A stretch of DNA of 44,612 nucleotides from a virus, in the IMG/VR virus record IMGVR_UViG_3300043640_000120, positions 1 to 44,612 of that record. One strand, given 5' to 3'. This document shows, in pieces, positions 24,294 to 32,636 of the stretch (its first letter is position 1; each line of letters begins with the position of its first letter). A model generated the notes under the pieces. It worked only from the letters and a program-made list of their open reading frames with translations. It was not told the DNA's origin and searched no databases. Position numbers and translations under genes: made by a program.

Positions 24294-25590
24294 TTTGACT
24301 GTCAACTCCTTGAGGTATTGCTGGTACTTGTGGGAATACTGTCTTAGGAGGGAGTTGCGGTTTTGTCAACGCAACGCCGTTCTGTGGCAGTTCCCCATAA
24401 GCGGCCGGAAGGTTCTTGTTCAGCAACTGGTCAGCCTTCGGATCCTTCGAAGGTCTGAAACCGATAATGCTACGCATGTCGTTGGAGGAAAGGACCTCGT
24501 TGCGCGTGAACTTGTCTGCAATCTCGGCGAGATCTGCGACCGGAACAAGCTTGAACGGGTCTCGGATGTAGAGAATAGACTGATACTGAGACCGAGCGGT
24601 CTTCGTCAGGAAAGTTCTCTTTATGCCTTCTGTTATTGCCGCAAGTATCGGCTCTACAGTTCTGTTGTAGTAGTTCAACATAGCTGCTTCATCCGCCGTA
24701 CCGTTCATGATCTCTTCGGTAATCCCGAGTTGACCATAAAGCATGGTTGTCAGATACGTGATCTGAGCCATTAGATTGTTCTCGGCAGGTCGGTTAAGCT
24801 GCGTTATTTTCTCGGTGCCATCAGTATAGGCGATACCGTATCTTGAGTCCTTAAGCTGGAACTCAATTTCCTTGAGCCGCTTTTCAGCCTCTAGTCGACG
24901 AGACGGAGTCTTGATGACGTAAGGTAGCTGGATAATGATGTCCAGATTACCAGAAGCACTCTGCTCATCAATAGCGTCAAGTAGGTTAAGTTTCCTGATA
25001 AGACGCTGCAGAGTGGAATTCGGCTCGTTCATGACCGAGTAAAGAGGGTTCTCGACAATGGCGACCGTGCTCTTCGGAAGGATAACGTCTTGTTTCATCC
25101 CGGTTTCAGCATTATAAACCCGAACCTGCACCTTTTTCGGGTACCACTGCATCACCTTGCCGACACGCAACGTATTAACGTCGTATCCGCCAGAGGTAAT
25201 CGGATTCACTGTCGTATCGACAGGAACAATCGCGATTACGCCCTCGTCACAGAGGGTCATAGCCATGTCCTGACGGAAGGCCCTGGCTCCCTGATCAATG
25301 TTGGCCTGGATAGTAAGACACTCGTTGAGGCCGCTATCTATGTCTTCCAAATATCGTGCATCGGCATCGGTTCGGACGTGCTTGATGTCGACGGCGGCTA
25401 CATCAATGCCGATTCGCGTGTAGATCGAAGATATGATCGACCGCTCATTGACGAATCTCAGTCTGGTTCTGTCTGGACGATAGCTGTAAGATGTGCCCAG
25501 ATCCAGACCCCCTTCGGCTTCTCCAGGGTGCTTCTCCTGAAACACAAACGCATTCCAGGCGTGCTTAAGGCGGTCCTTAAAAGCTGCCAT
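24283..25590 (-). CDS. Portal protein, 435 aa
   Basis: The order and sequence fit an HK97/SPP1-class portal: RFVNERSIISSIYTRIGIDVAAVDIKH, YPKKVQVRVYNAETG, a stem-like region with RLEAEKRLKEIEFQL, and the GITEEIMNGTADEAAMLNYYNRTVEPIL signature seen in many Gram-positive siphovirus portals. It forms the dodecameric DNA channel of the head. ATG 25590 follows AGAAAGGGGGTGAA. The C-terminal about 50 residues are Pro/Gln-rich. Confidence 0.9.
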   Translation of the reverse strand: MAAFKDRLKHAWNAFVFQEKHPGEAEGGLDLGTSYSYRPDRTRLRFVNERSIISSIYTRIGIDVAAVDIKHVRTDADARYLEDIDSGLNECLTIQANIDQGARAFRQDMAMTLCDEGVIAIVPVDTTVNPITSGGYDVNTLRVGKVMQWYPKKVQVRVYNAETGMKQDVILPKSTVAIVENPLYSVMNEPNSTLQRLIRKLNLLDAIDEQSASGNLDIIIQLPYVIKTPSRRLEAEKRLKEIEFQLKDSRYGIAYTDGTEKITQLNRPAENNLMAQITYLTTMLYGQLGITEEIMNGTADEAAMLNYYNRTVEPILAAITEGIKRTFLTKTARSQYQSILYIRDPFKLVPVADLAEIADKFTRNEVLSSNDMRSIIGFRPSKDPKADQLLNKNLPAAYGELPQNGVALTKPQLPPKTVFPQVPAIPQGVDSQNGT

Positions 25591-25632
25591 ACGTTCACCC
25601 CCTTTCTAAATATAGATGTTTATGCGGGTTGA

Positions 25633-25875
25633 TCAGGCCTCGAGAACTGCGATCCTGGCCTCGAGCTTCGCGATTGCGACGAGAAGCGTGTCGCCGGCGG
25701 CCACGTTGCCCACTGCATGAGCGGTGTAACCGGTCAGCAAGAAGGTTGCGGCGGTCTGCGGAAGGGGAATCGGGTTTCCGGCAGAATCGAAAAGTGCGAT
25801 CTGCTCGACGCCATGGTGGTCGTTGAGAGCCGGCTGAGTGGCAACTACTGCCTGCGTGGTCTTCTGGTTTTGCAT
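25633..25875 (-). CDS. Small coiled-coil / head-fibre-like protein, 80 aa
   Basis: ATG 25875 overlaps the large-terminase stop (TGATG). A polar N-terminus is followed by a beta-turn motif ALFDSAGNPIPLP and a C-terminal amphipathic heptad helix (LLVAIAKLEARIAVLEA) that should trimerise. This matches short phage proteins that form or anchor head fibres. A head location is inferred from its place between terminase and portal. Confidence 0.72.
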   Translation of the reverse strand: MQNQKTTQAVVATQPALNDHHGVEQIALFDSAGNPIPLPQTAATFLLTGYTAHAVGNVAAGDTLLVAIAKLEARIAVLEA

Positions 25876-27617
25876 CAGAATGAGTCCTTGTTCAGTTTGT
25901 ACGCGACGTAAGCATCCATCATTGCAGCGACATTGTCGATTTTCTGATCTTGACGCTTTTTGAGGAGCTTTCTGTTTCCGTTTGTGTCCTCAATGGTAAT
26001 CGAGTTGCCCATGGCAAAGCTCATCAAGGCCTGATCGAAAATAAGCATTCGTTCTTCAGCCAGCGTTTTGAGTTCCCCTAGAGGAACTGATTCTGTTCTG
26101 GCACCCTGAATAACCTTCTCAATTCCGAAAGGACCGTTCTCTGATTCCCACCGAGTTACAAATTCCCTAGCGTTATATGGGTCAAACCCGAAGGATCGAA
26201 CGTCAAATTCGTTCGCTATAGTAAATTGCTCGACGTCGTCATACACTTCCATCATGTCGAGCACGGCACCATCTAGAACGTGCAAACTTCCCTCGTTGAT
26301 GAACTCGTCGTACTTGGCTCGCATGGCTCCTGGAAGCTTCATGAGCGTTAGGCTCGAGATGTAACTTCGAGTCTTTACTCCGAACGAGTCATTTGCCAAC
26401 GGAAAGAGGAATGTGAATGCCGTGAAGTCATCGCCCTGCGATAGGTCGGCTCCCATTGAACAGGGCATCTTCCAGAACTCCCTCTTTCGATGGGGAATAG
26501 TTTCCTCATACGTAAAGAAGTAAGTGTAGCCCTCCATCGGGATCCCGAACCGCTTGGCCAGGATGTCGTTACGTGTTGCAGGCGCTTTCTCAGCTCGTTC
26601 GACGTCCAGCTGGTATGTCTCATACGAAACAGTCATCCCAAGGTTAGGATTTGCCTTCGGCCACATCTCTGGCTCTGCGACTTCCTCAACTGCGTCCAGC
26701 TTGTAGTGCCAGATCGAAACATGCGGGTTAACGTACTCACCCTTGAGGATGTCAGCTAGTTCCATTTTGATTGTGTCGCCGCTGCCGTTACGAACAGTAC
26801 CCTCTGAGCTAGTTGCTACGATGACGTAGTCTTCTAGCTTAGAGGCACCTTGCTCAATTGCTCCGATGACGTCTTCTCTAACGTCTCCGGAAAGCCATTC
26901 GTCAACAGTTGAAACTTTAGGACGAAGCCCCTGAAGCTTATTGATGGCCATAGGTCTTACTTCCAGGATGGAACCTGTTAGAAAGTTCTCAACACCCTTC
27001 TTGGTGGAAGCAAGTTTTACTCGATTGGCCCTTGAGCCCGTTGTGTTCTGAAGAGAGCCCTCTGTTAGAAACTCAAAGAGGGGTCCTCTTGCGCGCGTGA
27101 TGGCTGTCCTGAATGGGGCCATCACTTCTTCGGCTTGCTTCATCGTGGGGGCAGTGGTGATCTGATGAGTAGTGCTTGTGTCTACGACCAGGAAGTAACT
27201 CTGGATACATTCTGCGTACATAGACTTCGCAGCGCCTCGAGCTACGATCAGGTATTGCTTGTTGATCAGACGTTTCTTAACGATCATCTTAACGTAACGA
27301 CCGCCGGGTCCGTCTGGATTCGGTTCGTAGACGCTCCGCTGAATGTAATAGAACCAGGCAAGAAGGCACTCAGCCCAAAGTTTAAAGCTGTCTAGAAGAC
27401 GGAAATCGCTTCCGTCTGTAAGAGTTAGCTCGCATTCGCAGTACTTGATGAACCCTTCAATGGCTTCGCTGTCGTAATAGAAATTAGGATTGACAATGAG
27501 CGCATCGATGCGGTTCATCTCCAGAGAGATTTCCCGGTTAACCGGGATTTCGCCCCGTAGAACTGCCTCACGGAAAGCACCATAATACTTTGGCGTAGCC
27601 GTGTTCGACAGACTCAT
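25875..27617 (-). CDS. terL: Terminase large subunit, 580 aa
   Basis: ATG 27617 with AAAGGAGG seven bases upstream; a TTG at 27623 is closer than needed. The ATPase domain has a deviant Walker A (ARGAAKS, about residues 127-132) and Walker B STVDEW (Asp239, Glu240). The nuclease domain shows GADLSQGDDFTAF, a DPYNAREFV segment and an Ala/Asp-rich end (MMDAYVAYKLN). It powers DNA packaging and cuts the genome. It is separated from the small terminase by over 4 kb of other genes. Confidence 0.95.
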   Translation of the reverse strand: MSLSNTATPKYYGAFREAVLRGEIPVNREISLEMNRIDALIVNPNFYYDSEAIEGFIKYCECELTLTDGSDFRLLDSFKLWAECLLAWFYYIQRSVYEPNPDGPGGRYVKMIVKKRLINKQYLIVARGAAKSMYAECIQSYFLVVDTSTTHQITTAPTMKQAEEVMAPFRTAITRARGPLFEFLTEGSLQNTTGSRANRVKLASTKKGVENFLTGSILEVRPMAINKLQGLRPKVSTVDEWLSGDVREDVIGAIEQGASKLEDYVIVATSSEGTVRNGSGDTIKMELADILKGEYVNPHVSIWHYKLDAVEEVAEPEMWPKANPNLGMTVSYETYQLDVERAEKAPATRNDILAKRFGIPMEGYTYFFTYEETIPHRKREFWKMPCSMGADLSQGDDFTAFTFLFPLANDSFGVKTRSYISSLTLMKLPGAMRAKYDEFINEGSLHVLDGAVLDMMEVYDDVEQFTIANEFDVRSFGFDPYNAREFVTRWESENGPFGIEKVIQGARTESVPLGELKTLAEERMLIFDQALMSFAMGNSITIEDTNGNRKLLKKRQDQKIDNVAAMMDAYVAYKLNKDSF

Positions 27618-27638
27618 TGCCAATCCTCCTTTCTACAA

Positions 27639-28019
27639 CTAGCGATGCTTGCCGTGTCCAACCAGAAGCTTAGCGATGTCTCCCGCGTGCGCCTGCGCGT
27701 ACTTCTTGGCTTCCTGCTTGCCGATGTTCTTCGCTTCGCCGAGAAGCTCATTGAGAATCTTCTCGCCTGCCGTAGCGGACTTTTTGGAGACGTCGTCGTA
27801 CCGAGTCTCAAGGCCAAGACGCTTCAAGAGCACTTCAAACTCGTCGTTAGACAAAGATTTTGTGCCGCTTTTCTTAACCTGGGTCTTGAGCTCAGTCGCT
27901 CTGACATGATCTTCGGAAGATCCGACTCTCGGAGTCCCAGAACCCTTCTTGACTCCCCAGCGCATACCCTTAACGCCGAAGTGCTCCAGGAATTCATCAA
28001 CTGCTTGATCGTTTGCCAT
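27639..28019 (-). CDS. HYGVKGMKWG-motif virion-associated protein, 126 aa
   Basis: Near the N-terminus it carries EHFGVKGMRWGVKKG, a form of the HYGVKGMKWGVR motif found in many capsid-associated and Mu-F-like proteins of Gram-positive phages. The remaining sequence is a Lys-rich helical region with repeated Lys/Ala/Glu heptads. ATG 28019 follows GAGGTGAA. The motif suggests that it is incorporated in or processed with the head; the precise role of the motif is not known to me. Confidence 0.8.
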   Translation of the reverse strand: MANDQAVDEFLEHFGVKGMRWGVKKGSGTPRVGSSEDHVRATELKTQVKKSGTKSLSNDEFEVLLKRLGLETRYDDVSKKSATAGEKILNELLGEAKNIGKQEAKKYAQAHAGDIAKLLVGHGKHR

Positions 28020-28031
28020 TTCACCTCGATT

Positions 28032-29168
28032 CTAAATAATTCCTAGAGCCAGGAGCGCGTTCTGAGTTGGCTGAACAGCTGGAGTTACCTCAAAGTCAAC
28101 GTAGTAGTTCTCTCCGGCATTGGTGACTCCGCTCAGGAACGCGTAAGATCCTGAAATTGCCGGAGCCTGACCGTGAGTAGAAGCTGCATCGCTAGGCGCG
28201 GATATAGGTCCATTCGTGAGACCCGAAGCGCCATCACCAGAGCCTGTCCAGTAGCTTCCGACAGCCGTGAACCATTGCGATCCTCCGCCATACCAGACGC
28301 CGACTGCGTAGTTTCCAGCAGTCAGGTCTACATCGCCCGTTGACGACGAGACCCACCCAGATCCAGCAACATCGGACCAGGAAGCTGACGAGTTGTCGAA
28401 CATTACGTGCTGATCAGATTCTCGCCAGACAGTTGTCCGAGTTGGGAGAGCGGTTGCGCCTGGTGGTGAGTAGAACCAGACCCTGTTTCCCTTGCAGAAC
28501 GAACTGAGAGAGACTTCCAGACCCTTCGTATACTGCAGAGTCTGCGAATTAAGTGTCGCAGACTTCGGGGTCGGGTTGCTCGGGAATATTCTGTACGAAG
28601 CTCCGGTCGGAGGAGTGTCCGTGACCTGAGGATCGATCCAGTAACTGTTCGCAGAAGAACTGGTCGGGAAATGCGTCGTCGGATCCGACTGTGTCGCAGA
28701 GTTGGTCATCTGCGGAGCACCGTTCGGATCAACATTCGTGCCAGGAGATGTGCTGGAGAAGAGCGTAAGCGGACCGTTAGTGATTCCGGCTGCGCCCGCC
28801 CCTGAAGCGAAATATGAAGACGGGCCTGCTGCTACAAATCCAGTAGGTCCAGCCACCACCAGCTTGTAGGTGATGTTCGGCATCAGAGGAATCGGAGAAT
28901 CGAACGGACAGAATGTCCAAGCGCCGGTGTTCAACGTTGGAGATGCTGCCACAGCGCCCTTGACGAACGTTCCAGCGGAAGAACCCGTGACTTGCCACAG
29001 CGCAAACTGACGAGAAGCTGATGATTGGTTAGCATCAGCGACCCAGATGTGTACGCCTTCTAGCCAGACCCGAGCCGTAACCTTGAACAGAACACCGACT
29101 AGAGTGTTAGGAGAAGACGTACTTGAAACCGGACCACTAGTGCTTGGCCAAGCTCTGTACGAGGTCAC
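28032..29168 (-). CDS. Tandem DUF4082 protein (surface decoration), about 378 aa
   Basis: GTG 29168 forms a GTGA overlap with the upstream stop and is preferred to GTG 29192. Two domains of about 170 residues follow each other: each has an L-x-V-G-x-x-F/S core, a W/F-Y segment, a YxL/GxYxVGV strand, and a (A)GITNGP or GLTNGP turn, and the second ends in [10 protein letters not shown]. That is the DUF4082 pattern, a carbohydrate-associated beta-sandwich common in actinobacteria and their phages. A virion surface role is inferred from the adjacent collagen-like gene. Confidence 0.82.
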   Translation of the reverse strand: MTSYRAWPSTSGPVSSTSSPNTLVGVLFKVTARVWLEGVHIWVADANQSSASRQFALWQVTGSSAGTFVKGAVAASPTLNTGAWTFCPFDSPIPLMPNITYKLVVAGPTGFVAAGPSSYFASGAGAAGITNGPLTLFSSTSPGTNVDPNGAPQMTNSATQSDPTTHFPTSSSANSYWIDPQVTDTPPTGASYRIFPSNPTPKSATLNSQTLQYTKGLEVSLSSFCKGNRVWFYSPPGATALPTRTTVWRESDQHVMFDNSSASWSDVAGSGWVSSSTGDVDLTAGNYAVGVWYGGGSQWFTAVGSYWTGSGDGASGLTNGPISAPSDAASTHGQAPAISGSYAFLSGVTNAGENYYVDFEVTPAVQPTQNALLALGII

Positions 29169-29719
29169 GGCCTGATACCCAAGTACTGCCACCGGCCAGC
29201 ACCAGAGCTGTAACGGAAGGCTACCACATCTGAAGCGGCCGCAGTTGCGTTCAGGGTAGGCGCCGAGCTGCCCCCAAACGTGTATCCGCCGGATCCAGAC
29301 GCCCAGGTGATTAGTCGAGAGCCGGTACCATCCTGAGTCAACTCGAACTCGATCTTCTGGCCGTTGTGCGGGTTGCTCGGAATCCCCATGGTTCGACTTC
29401 CGCCGAGAGTGACAGTGAAGTCGTTCCCCAGAGAAGCGTCGACCACAATTGTCGAAGCGTCGGTCAATGCGATGACCTTTGGCGCGATATATGTGTCCAT
29501 CACGCCGCCATTTGGACCCTGAGCTCCAGTTGCGCCTGTTGCGCCGGTCGCTCCAGCGGCACCCGTAGCGCCGGTGTCTCCAGTATCGCCCTTGGCGCCG
29601 TCAGTACCATCAGTTCCGTTGGTACCAGCCGCACCAGCAGAACCAGTAGCCCCCGTTGGGCCGGTCGAACCAGTTGCCCCAGTGGGGCCTTTCACGTTCG
29701 CTATCAGTACCTTGGCCAT
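29165..29719 (-). CDS. Collagen-like fibre protein, 184 aa
   Basis: ATG 29719 overlaps the stop of the connector-like gene (TAATG). Residues 10-68 are about 19 uninterrupted Gly-X-Y triplets ([16 protein letters not shown]...), the signature of a collagen triple helix. The C-terminal about 110 residues form a beta-rich head with [12 protein letters not shown] and [12 protein letters not shown] segments, as in phage head fibres. A trimeric fibre on the virion is likely. Confidence 0.88.
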   Translation of the reverse strand: MAKVLIANVKGPTGATGSTGPTGATGSAGAAGTNGTDGTDGAKGDTGDTGATGAAGATGATGATGAQGPNGGVMDTYIAPKVIALTDASTIVVDASLGNDFTVTLGGSRTMGIPSNPHNGQKIEFELTQDGTGSRLITWASGSGGYTFGGSSAPTLNATAAASDVVAFRYSSGAGRWQYLGIRP

Positions 29720-30309
29720 TAGGTCTTCCTCCAGATATCGCCTGTGCTCGTGTCAATTCCTAGTTCACCGACGACTGCGTCATCCGGAAAATCGGAAAGT
29801 CCAGTAAGGTCCCACATGTACCCCGGCGTAACGACTTCGTTCATCACGAAGATATCGCCTGAACTGCTATCATAGCCCAGATCTCCCGTGACAGCTCCAG
29901 TCGGAAAATCAGAAAGGCTTGTGAGATCCCACCAGGTAGGACGGAAGACCGCTCCGGTGGTATCGGTCGACTCAGCAATGACATTAATCCGCCATTCGAG
30001 CTCGGCCGCTACCCTTTCCATGGACGCAATCACGAACGACGTTGACGGGGGGTCAAATATCAGTCGTACCTTGATGTACATGTAGGTCTTGAGAGGGCCA
30101 AGCACTAGAGTAGAGGGAGTATAGTCCGTCCACGTGGTTGTGTTGTCGGTGATGAAAAACCCGGAGGTCGGGCCTACGCCCAACTGCTGGAGAGGCCCGA
30201 AAACCGAGTTGATGTGCATGAGAACATCGACGTCAAACGAAGTATCGTCTGCGTCAATCCCGAGAGTCTTCTTGATCGAATCAAGGATGCTCTCTGATGT
30301 GGTGGGCAT
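29719..30309 (-). CDS. Head-tail connector-like protein with C-terminal repeat, 196 aa
   Basis: ATG 30309 with GGAGAGG. The N-terminal about 115 residues contain [18 protein letters not shown], then a FDPPSTSF segment, which is the pattern of gp6-like head-tail connectors of Gram-positive phages. The C-terminal about 75 residues hold two copies of a WDLT-x-LSDFP-x2-AV-x-G-x-LG-x-D motif. Its place between endolysin and collagen fibre, before the large terminase, is unusual for a connector, so a fibre-anchor role is an alternative. Confidence 0.72.
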   Translation of the reverse strand: MPTTSESILDSIKKTLGIDADDTSFDVDVLMHINSVFGPLQQLGVGPTSGFFITDNTTTWTDYTPSTLVLGPLKTYMYIKVRLIFDPPSTSFVIASMERVAAELEWRINVIAESTDTTGAVFRPTWWDLTSLSDFPTGAVTGDLGYDSSSGDIFVMNEVVTPGYMWDLTGLSDFPDDAVVGELGIDTSTGDIWRKT

Positions 30310-30327
30310 CGGGCCTCTCCAGCTTGT

Positions 30328-31224
30328 CTAGACGTGACAGGCGGTACGAGCAGCCTGATACGCCTTGTTGGTGGTCGCACCCCAGATGCCGTCTACGACG
30401 CCTGGCGCGAAGCCCATGGTTTCGAGGTCCCTCTGGACTGCCTTGACCGTGTCCCGCATCGCTGACTTGGAGGTTGGGCCCCAGACGCCGTCCTGCTTGA
30501 CGCCCACAACCTGCTGAGCGAACTTGATTCCGCTCGGGAACTTGTAGTGCCCGAAAGCAGTCGCCGCAATGAGCGCGTCGCAGTGCCTGTCTGTGTCGCT
30601 GCCCCACTTACCGTCAGCCGTCACGCGGACAGACTTCTGGAGCGACTTGCAGTCCTTCTCCACGATGTGCGGGGCCTTCATCTTCGCCGAGAGGTCCTGG
30701 ACCTGAGCCTTAACTTCGATCAGGAAGTGGACCCAGGGAAAGTGCGGGCCCGGGTCGGTGTGATCGCTGGCGTGGAAGGCGCGATTGACGTCGACGTGAC
30801 CGGCAATACCCTTCTCCCTCGCCTTGATCTGTGCAGTGGTCAGATGTCGAACCGGGATGTCGTACTTGACGCACCACTCGGCAACGCACAGGGCTGCGAT
30901 CTTCATCATCGCAAGCGAATATGCATCGTCCCACTGCACCGCGGTCTGAGCAGCGTAGCCGGCCATCTCGACGTTCAGCGAATACTCGTTCGCTGGCGGC
31001 ATAGCCCAGGCCGAATTGTCGTCGTACACGCAGCGCACGCGCGAGTTGTTGTCGACGCACCAGTGAGCCGAAGCCTGAGTCGCCGACTTGGCGAAATACG
31101 CCGCGACGTTCTCTGCCGTGGTACCAGCCTCTGGGGCTTCCATCGTGTGGATCCCGATCAGCGTGACTGGACCATCGTGCCCCGCGTACCGGTTGGGCGA
31201 AAGGTTGAGGCTAGTAGTAACCAC
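30328..31224 (-). CDS. Endolysin: N-acetylmuramoyl-L-alanine amidase with peptidoglycan-binding repeats
   Basis: GTG 31224 (VVTTSLNLSPN) has AAGGAG four bases upstream. The N-terminal about 170 residues are an Amidase_2 (PGRP-type) domain: IGIHTMEAPE, SAHWCV, GHVDVNRAF and SDHTDPGPHFPW contain the expected zinc-binding and catalytic His residues. The C-terminal half has three DGxWGxxT-type elements (about 205, 250 and 280) of peptidoglycan-binding domains. It would cleave the cell wall at lysis. The gene is about 21 kb from the holin and lies among packaging and fibre genes. Confidence 0.9.
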   Translation of the reverse strand: MVTTSLNLSPNRYAGHDGPVTLIGIHTMEAPEAGTTAENVAAYFAKSATQASAHWCVDNNSRVRCVYDDNSAWAMPPANEYSLNVEMAGYAAQTAVQWDDAYSLAMMKIAALCVAEWCVKYDIPVRHLTTAQIKAREKGIAGHVDVNRAFHASDHTDPGPHFPWVHFLIEVKAQVQDLSAKMKAPHIVEKDCKSLQKSVRVTADGKWGSDTDRHCDALIAATAFGHYKFPSGIKFAQQVVGVKQDGVWGPTSKSAMRDTVKAVQRDLETMGFAPGVVDGIWGATTNKAYQAARTACHV

Positions 31225-31232
31225 GAATCTCC

Positions 31233-31640
31233 TTACCAAAGTTTGGTGTCGCCTGGTCGTCTCACTACAAACGGCCTAGGCAATAGTGTTTCGTCGCCAT
31301 AGTGAATGGCGTTGTGTGTTCTATGACCGACAGATATGAGAAACTCAGGATCTAGGATCCAGTCCTCTCCGGACGTGATGTCACGGACCGTCATAGGGTT
31401 CATGTGATGGATTGTGATACGGTCATGGAGCTCGTAGCCTTCAACTCCTAGATCACAACCTCGATCTCGAACAATTACATGATGCCGAACTTGTCCCCAT
31501 TGAGTTGACTTGTAGAACTGCTGATTCAGGTAACGATCGAAACCGAAAGTAGCCACGCCTATAGAACTGTTAAGACGGAGATAGTTGTACCGCTCTTTGA
31601 AATCAGAGATACGTTGTAGGTCCGTGTAGCTGCGACTCAT
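31233..31640 (-). CDS. HNH endonuclease, about 135 aa
   Basis: The HNH core has RHHVIVRDRGCDLGVEG, then TIHHMNPM (His78, His79 and Asn81 from ATG 31640) and HRTHNAIH, so the catalytic set is intact. Phage HNH proteins near the terminase often nick packaged DNA with it. ATG 31640 and 31667 are both possible; neither has a strong ribosome site, and the start overlaps the 51-aa membrane gene in another frame. Confidence 0.85.
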   Translation of the reverse strand: MSRSYTDLQRISDFKERYNYLRLNSSIGVATFGFDRYLNQQFYKSTQWGQVRHHVIVRDRGCDLGVEGYELHDRITIHHMNPMTVRDITSGEDWILDPEFLISVGHRTHNAIHYGDETLLPRPFVVRRPGDTKLW

Positions 31641-31758
31641 CGTAGGGAAATCTCTCTGGACACCCATGACAAACCCAATCGATGAAGAAGTAAAGGATAT
31701 AGAGACCTACGAGAATGCACATACCCAAACCCATGTCGAGCACAATCGTTTCGAACAT
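31603..31758 (-). CDS. Small membrane protein, 51 aa, between small terminase and HNH
   Basis: ATG 31758-31756 overlaps the small terminase stop as TGATG, with an AGGAG site five bases upstream; TGA at 31603-31605. The sequence has one hydrophobic segment (about residues 5-29, with LGMCILVGLYILYFFIDW) and a short polar tail. It overlaps the HNH start by about 38 bases in another frame. The ribosome site and coupling make it credible; function unknown. Confidence 0.7.
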   Translation of the reverse strand: MFETIVLDMGLGMCILVGLYILYFFIDWVCHGCPERFPYDESQLHGPTTYL

Positions 31759-32108
31759 CACGACTCCTGGTCCTCGAAGTTGCCTTCGCTCGAATGGCCT
31801 GAGTAATCACGCATAGCAGCCAGAGCCTTCTCATACATCTCTTCGATGCGACCTTGAGAAGCCAAAGCCTTAACCTTAGCTGTGAGAAGAGCGTTCTCGT
31901 TGCGCAATCTTTCTTGCTCAAGAGACTCGCGTGTCGTTCCTAGCTTCAGATAGTGCGTAATCACCTGTGCTGAAGCCGAACCATCAAGAAGTTGTTTCTC
32001 AGCTAGGTCCACGGCCTGAGAAATGAGCTGATTCTCTCTAGCCTCGGGCGTAGTGGCCGGAGGACGCTTAGGCCTTGAGGGACCTGCACTTCTCCGGCCA
32101 GAAGTCAT
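31758..32108 (-). CDS. terS: Terminase small subunit, 116 aa
   Basis: ATG 32108 has GGAGGTG six bases upstream, which decides it over GTG 32123. Basic Pro/Arg-rich N-terminus, then a helical core ENQLISQAVDLAEKQLLDGS and THYLKLGTTRESLEQERL, a pattern I recognise from small terminases of Gram-positive siphoviruses. The C-terminus is acidic. The protein should bind the packaging site, probably the structured sequence directly upstream. Confidence 0.82.
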   Translation of the reverse strand: MTSGRRSAGPSRPKRPPATTPEARENQLISQAVDLAEKQLLDGSASAQVITHYLKLGTTRESLEQERLRNENALLTAKVKALASQGRIEEMYEKALAAMRDYSGHSSEGNFEDQES

Positions 32109-32172
32109 GCACTTCACCTCCACTTGAAAGGACTTGTAGATTAGTTTTTGTCACTTGTAGGTAACTTTTGCT

Positions 32173-32257
32173 GGAGACACCAGGACTTCTGTGCGTCTTA
32201 CACAGAAGGTAGGAACCCTATCAAACGGCGGATTCGTTAGGGCGTCCTGGTGTCCCC
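32173..32257. other. Three-way-junction (cloverleaf-like) inverted repeat element
   Basis: The outer stem is a perfect 11-base pair, 32176-32186 with 32244-32254 (GACACCAGGAC/GTCCTGGTGTC), plus two pairs beyond one mismatch. It encloses hairpin A (32187-32193 with 32201-32207, 7-base loop) and hairpin B (32116-type CCCTA at 32216-32220 with TAGGG at 32238-32242, and a 3-base inner stem). It is not a tRNA: stem lengths are wrong and no T-arm consensus exists. Confidence 0.7.
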
Positions 32258-32268
32258 GGCAAAAGCGG

Positions 32269-32296
32269 CCTGCGGGGAAAACGACCTGTGGGGAAA
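32269..32296. repeat. Tandem CCTGNGGGGAAA repeats
   Basis: Two copies (32269-32280, 32285-32296) spaced by 16 bases, with a partial third GGGGAA at 32306. They sit beside the three-way-junction element and could be binding sites for the small terminase. Confidence 0.6.
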
Positions 32297-32384
32297 TCTC
32301 CCCCCGGGGAATTTCAAAAAAGAGCTGCGATGCAGAGGGGGGGTGTCTTTCGCGAACACCCCTCCCCCTACCCCAAAAAGTTTT

Positions 32385-32636
32385 CTAACTTCCTGAGTTC
32401 GCAATCTTCTTGTAAATCCCTAGCACGTTCTCCTTAACGATCTCATCGATCGCTTGCTCGATAGCTAGACTCTGATCAGCATCTGATAGATCAAGAGAGA
32501 ACCTAACTATACGAGCTAGGAAGCCAGGTGTGTCGTATCCCTGTTCCATGTCATATGCATACCACTCATCATAGTGAGTGAATGGATTCCATGGATTGTC
32601 TGTTGTTGTGAGCATGTGCTCATCGATGTTAGCCAT
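32385..32636 (-). CDS. Hypothetical protein, 83 aa
   Basis: ATG 32636-32634 overlaps the TGA of the 909-aa gene (TGATG), and AAGGAG lies just upstream. Acidic, soluble protein with a Trp/Tyr/Asp-rich N-terminal half and a helical C-terminal half (LSLAIEQAIDEIVKENVLGIYKK-like). It is probably translated together with the RNA-polymerase-like protein, so it may be a partner or a small cofactor. No family recognised. Confidence 0.78.
   Translation of the reverse strand: MANIDEHMLTTTDNPWNPFTHYDEWYAYDMEQGYDTPGFLARIVRFSLDLSDADQSLAIEQAIDEIVKENVLGIYKKIANSGS

Larger units (their letters stand above)
32109..32384. promoter_or_regulatory. Structured non-coding leader before the small terminase; candidate packaging site
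   Basis: No gene. From low to high coordinate: direct CTACAAGT repeats, a three-way-junction element (32173-32257), paired CCTGNGGGGAAA repeats 16 bases apart (32269-32280 and 32285-32296), a CCCCCCGGGG patch, and a GC-rich hairpin near 32341-32362. In other phages such a region next to terS is the pac or cos site; here this is an inference. Confidence 0.5.

Noticed and set aside
29520-29690. CRISPR-like or satellite repeats
   Set aside because: The short repeats code for Gly-X-Y collagen triplets in frame; there are no spacers.
32173-32257. A tRNA or tRNA-like gene
   Set aside because: The fold has an 11-base outer stem and only two inner hairpins, with no T-arm consensus or CCA-type end.
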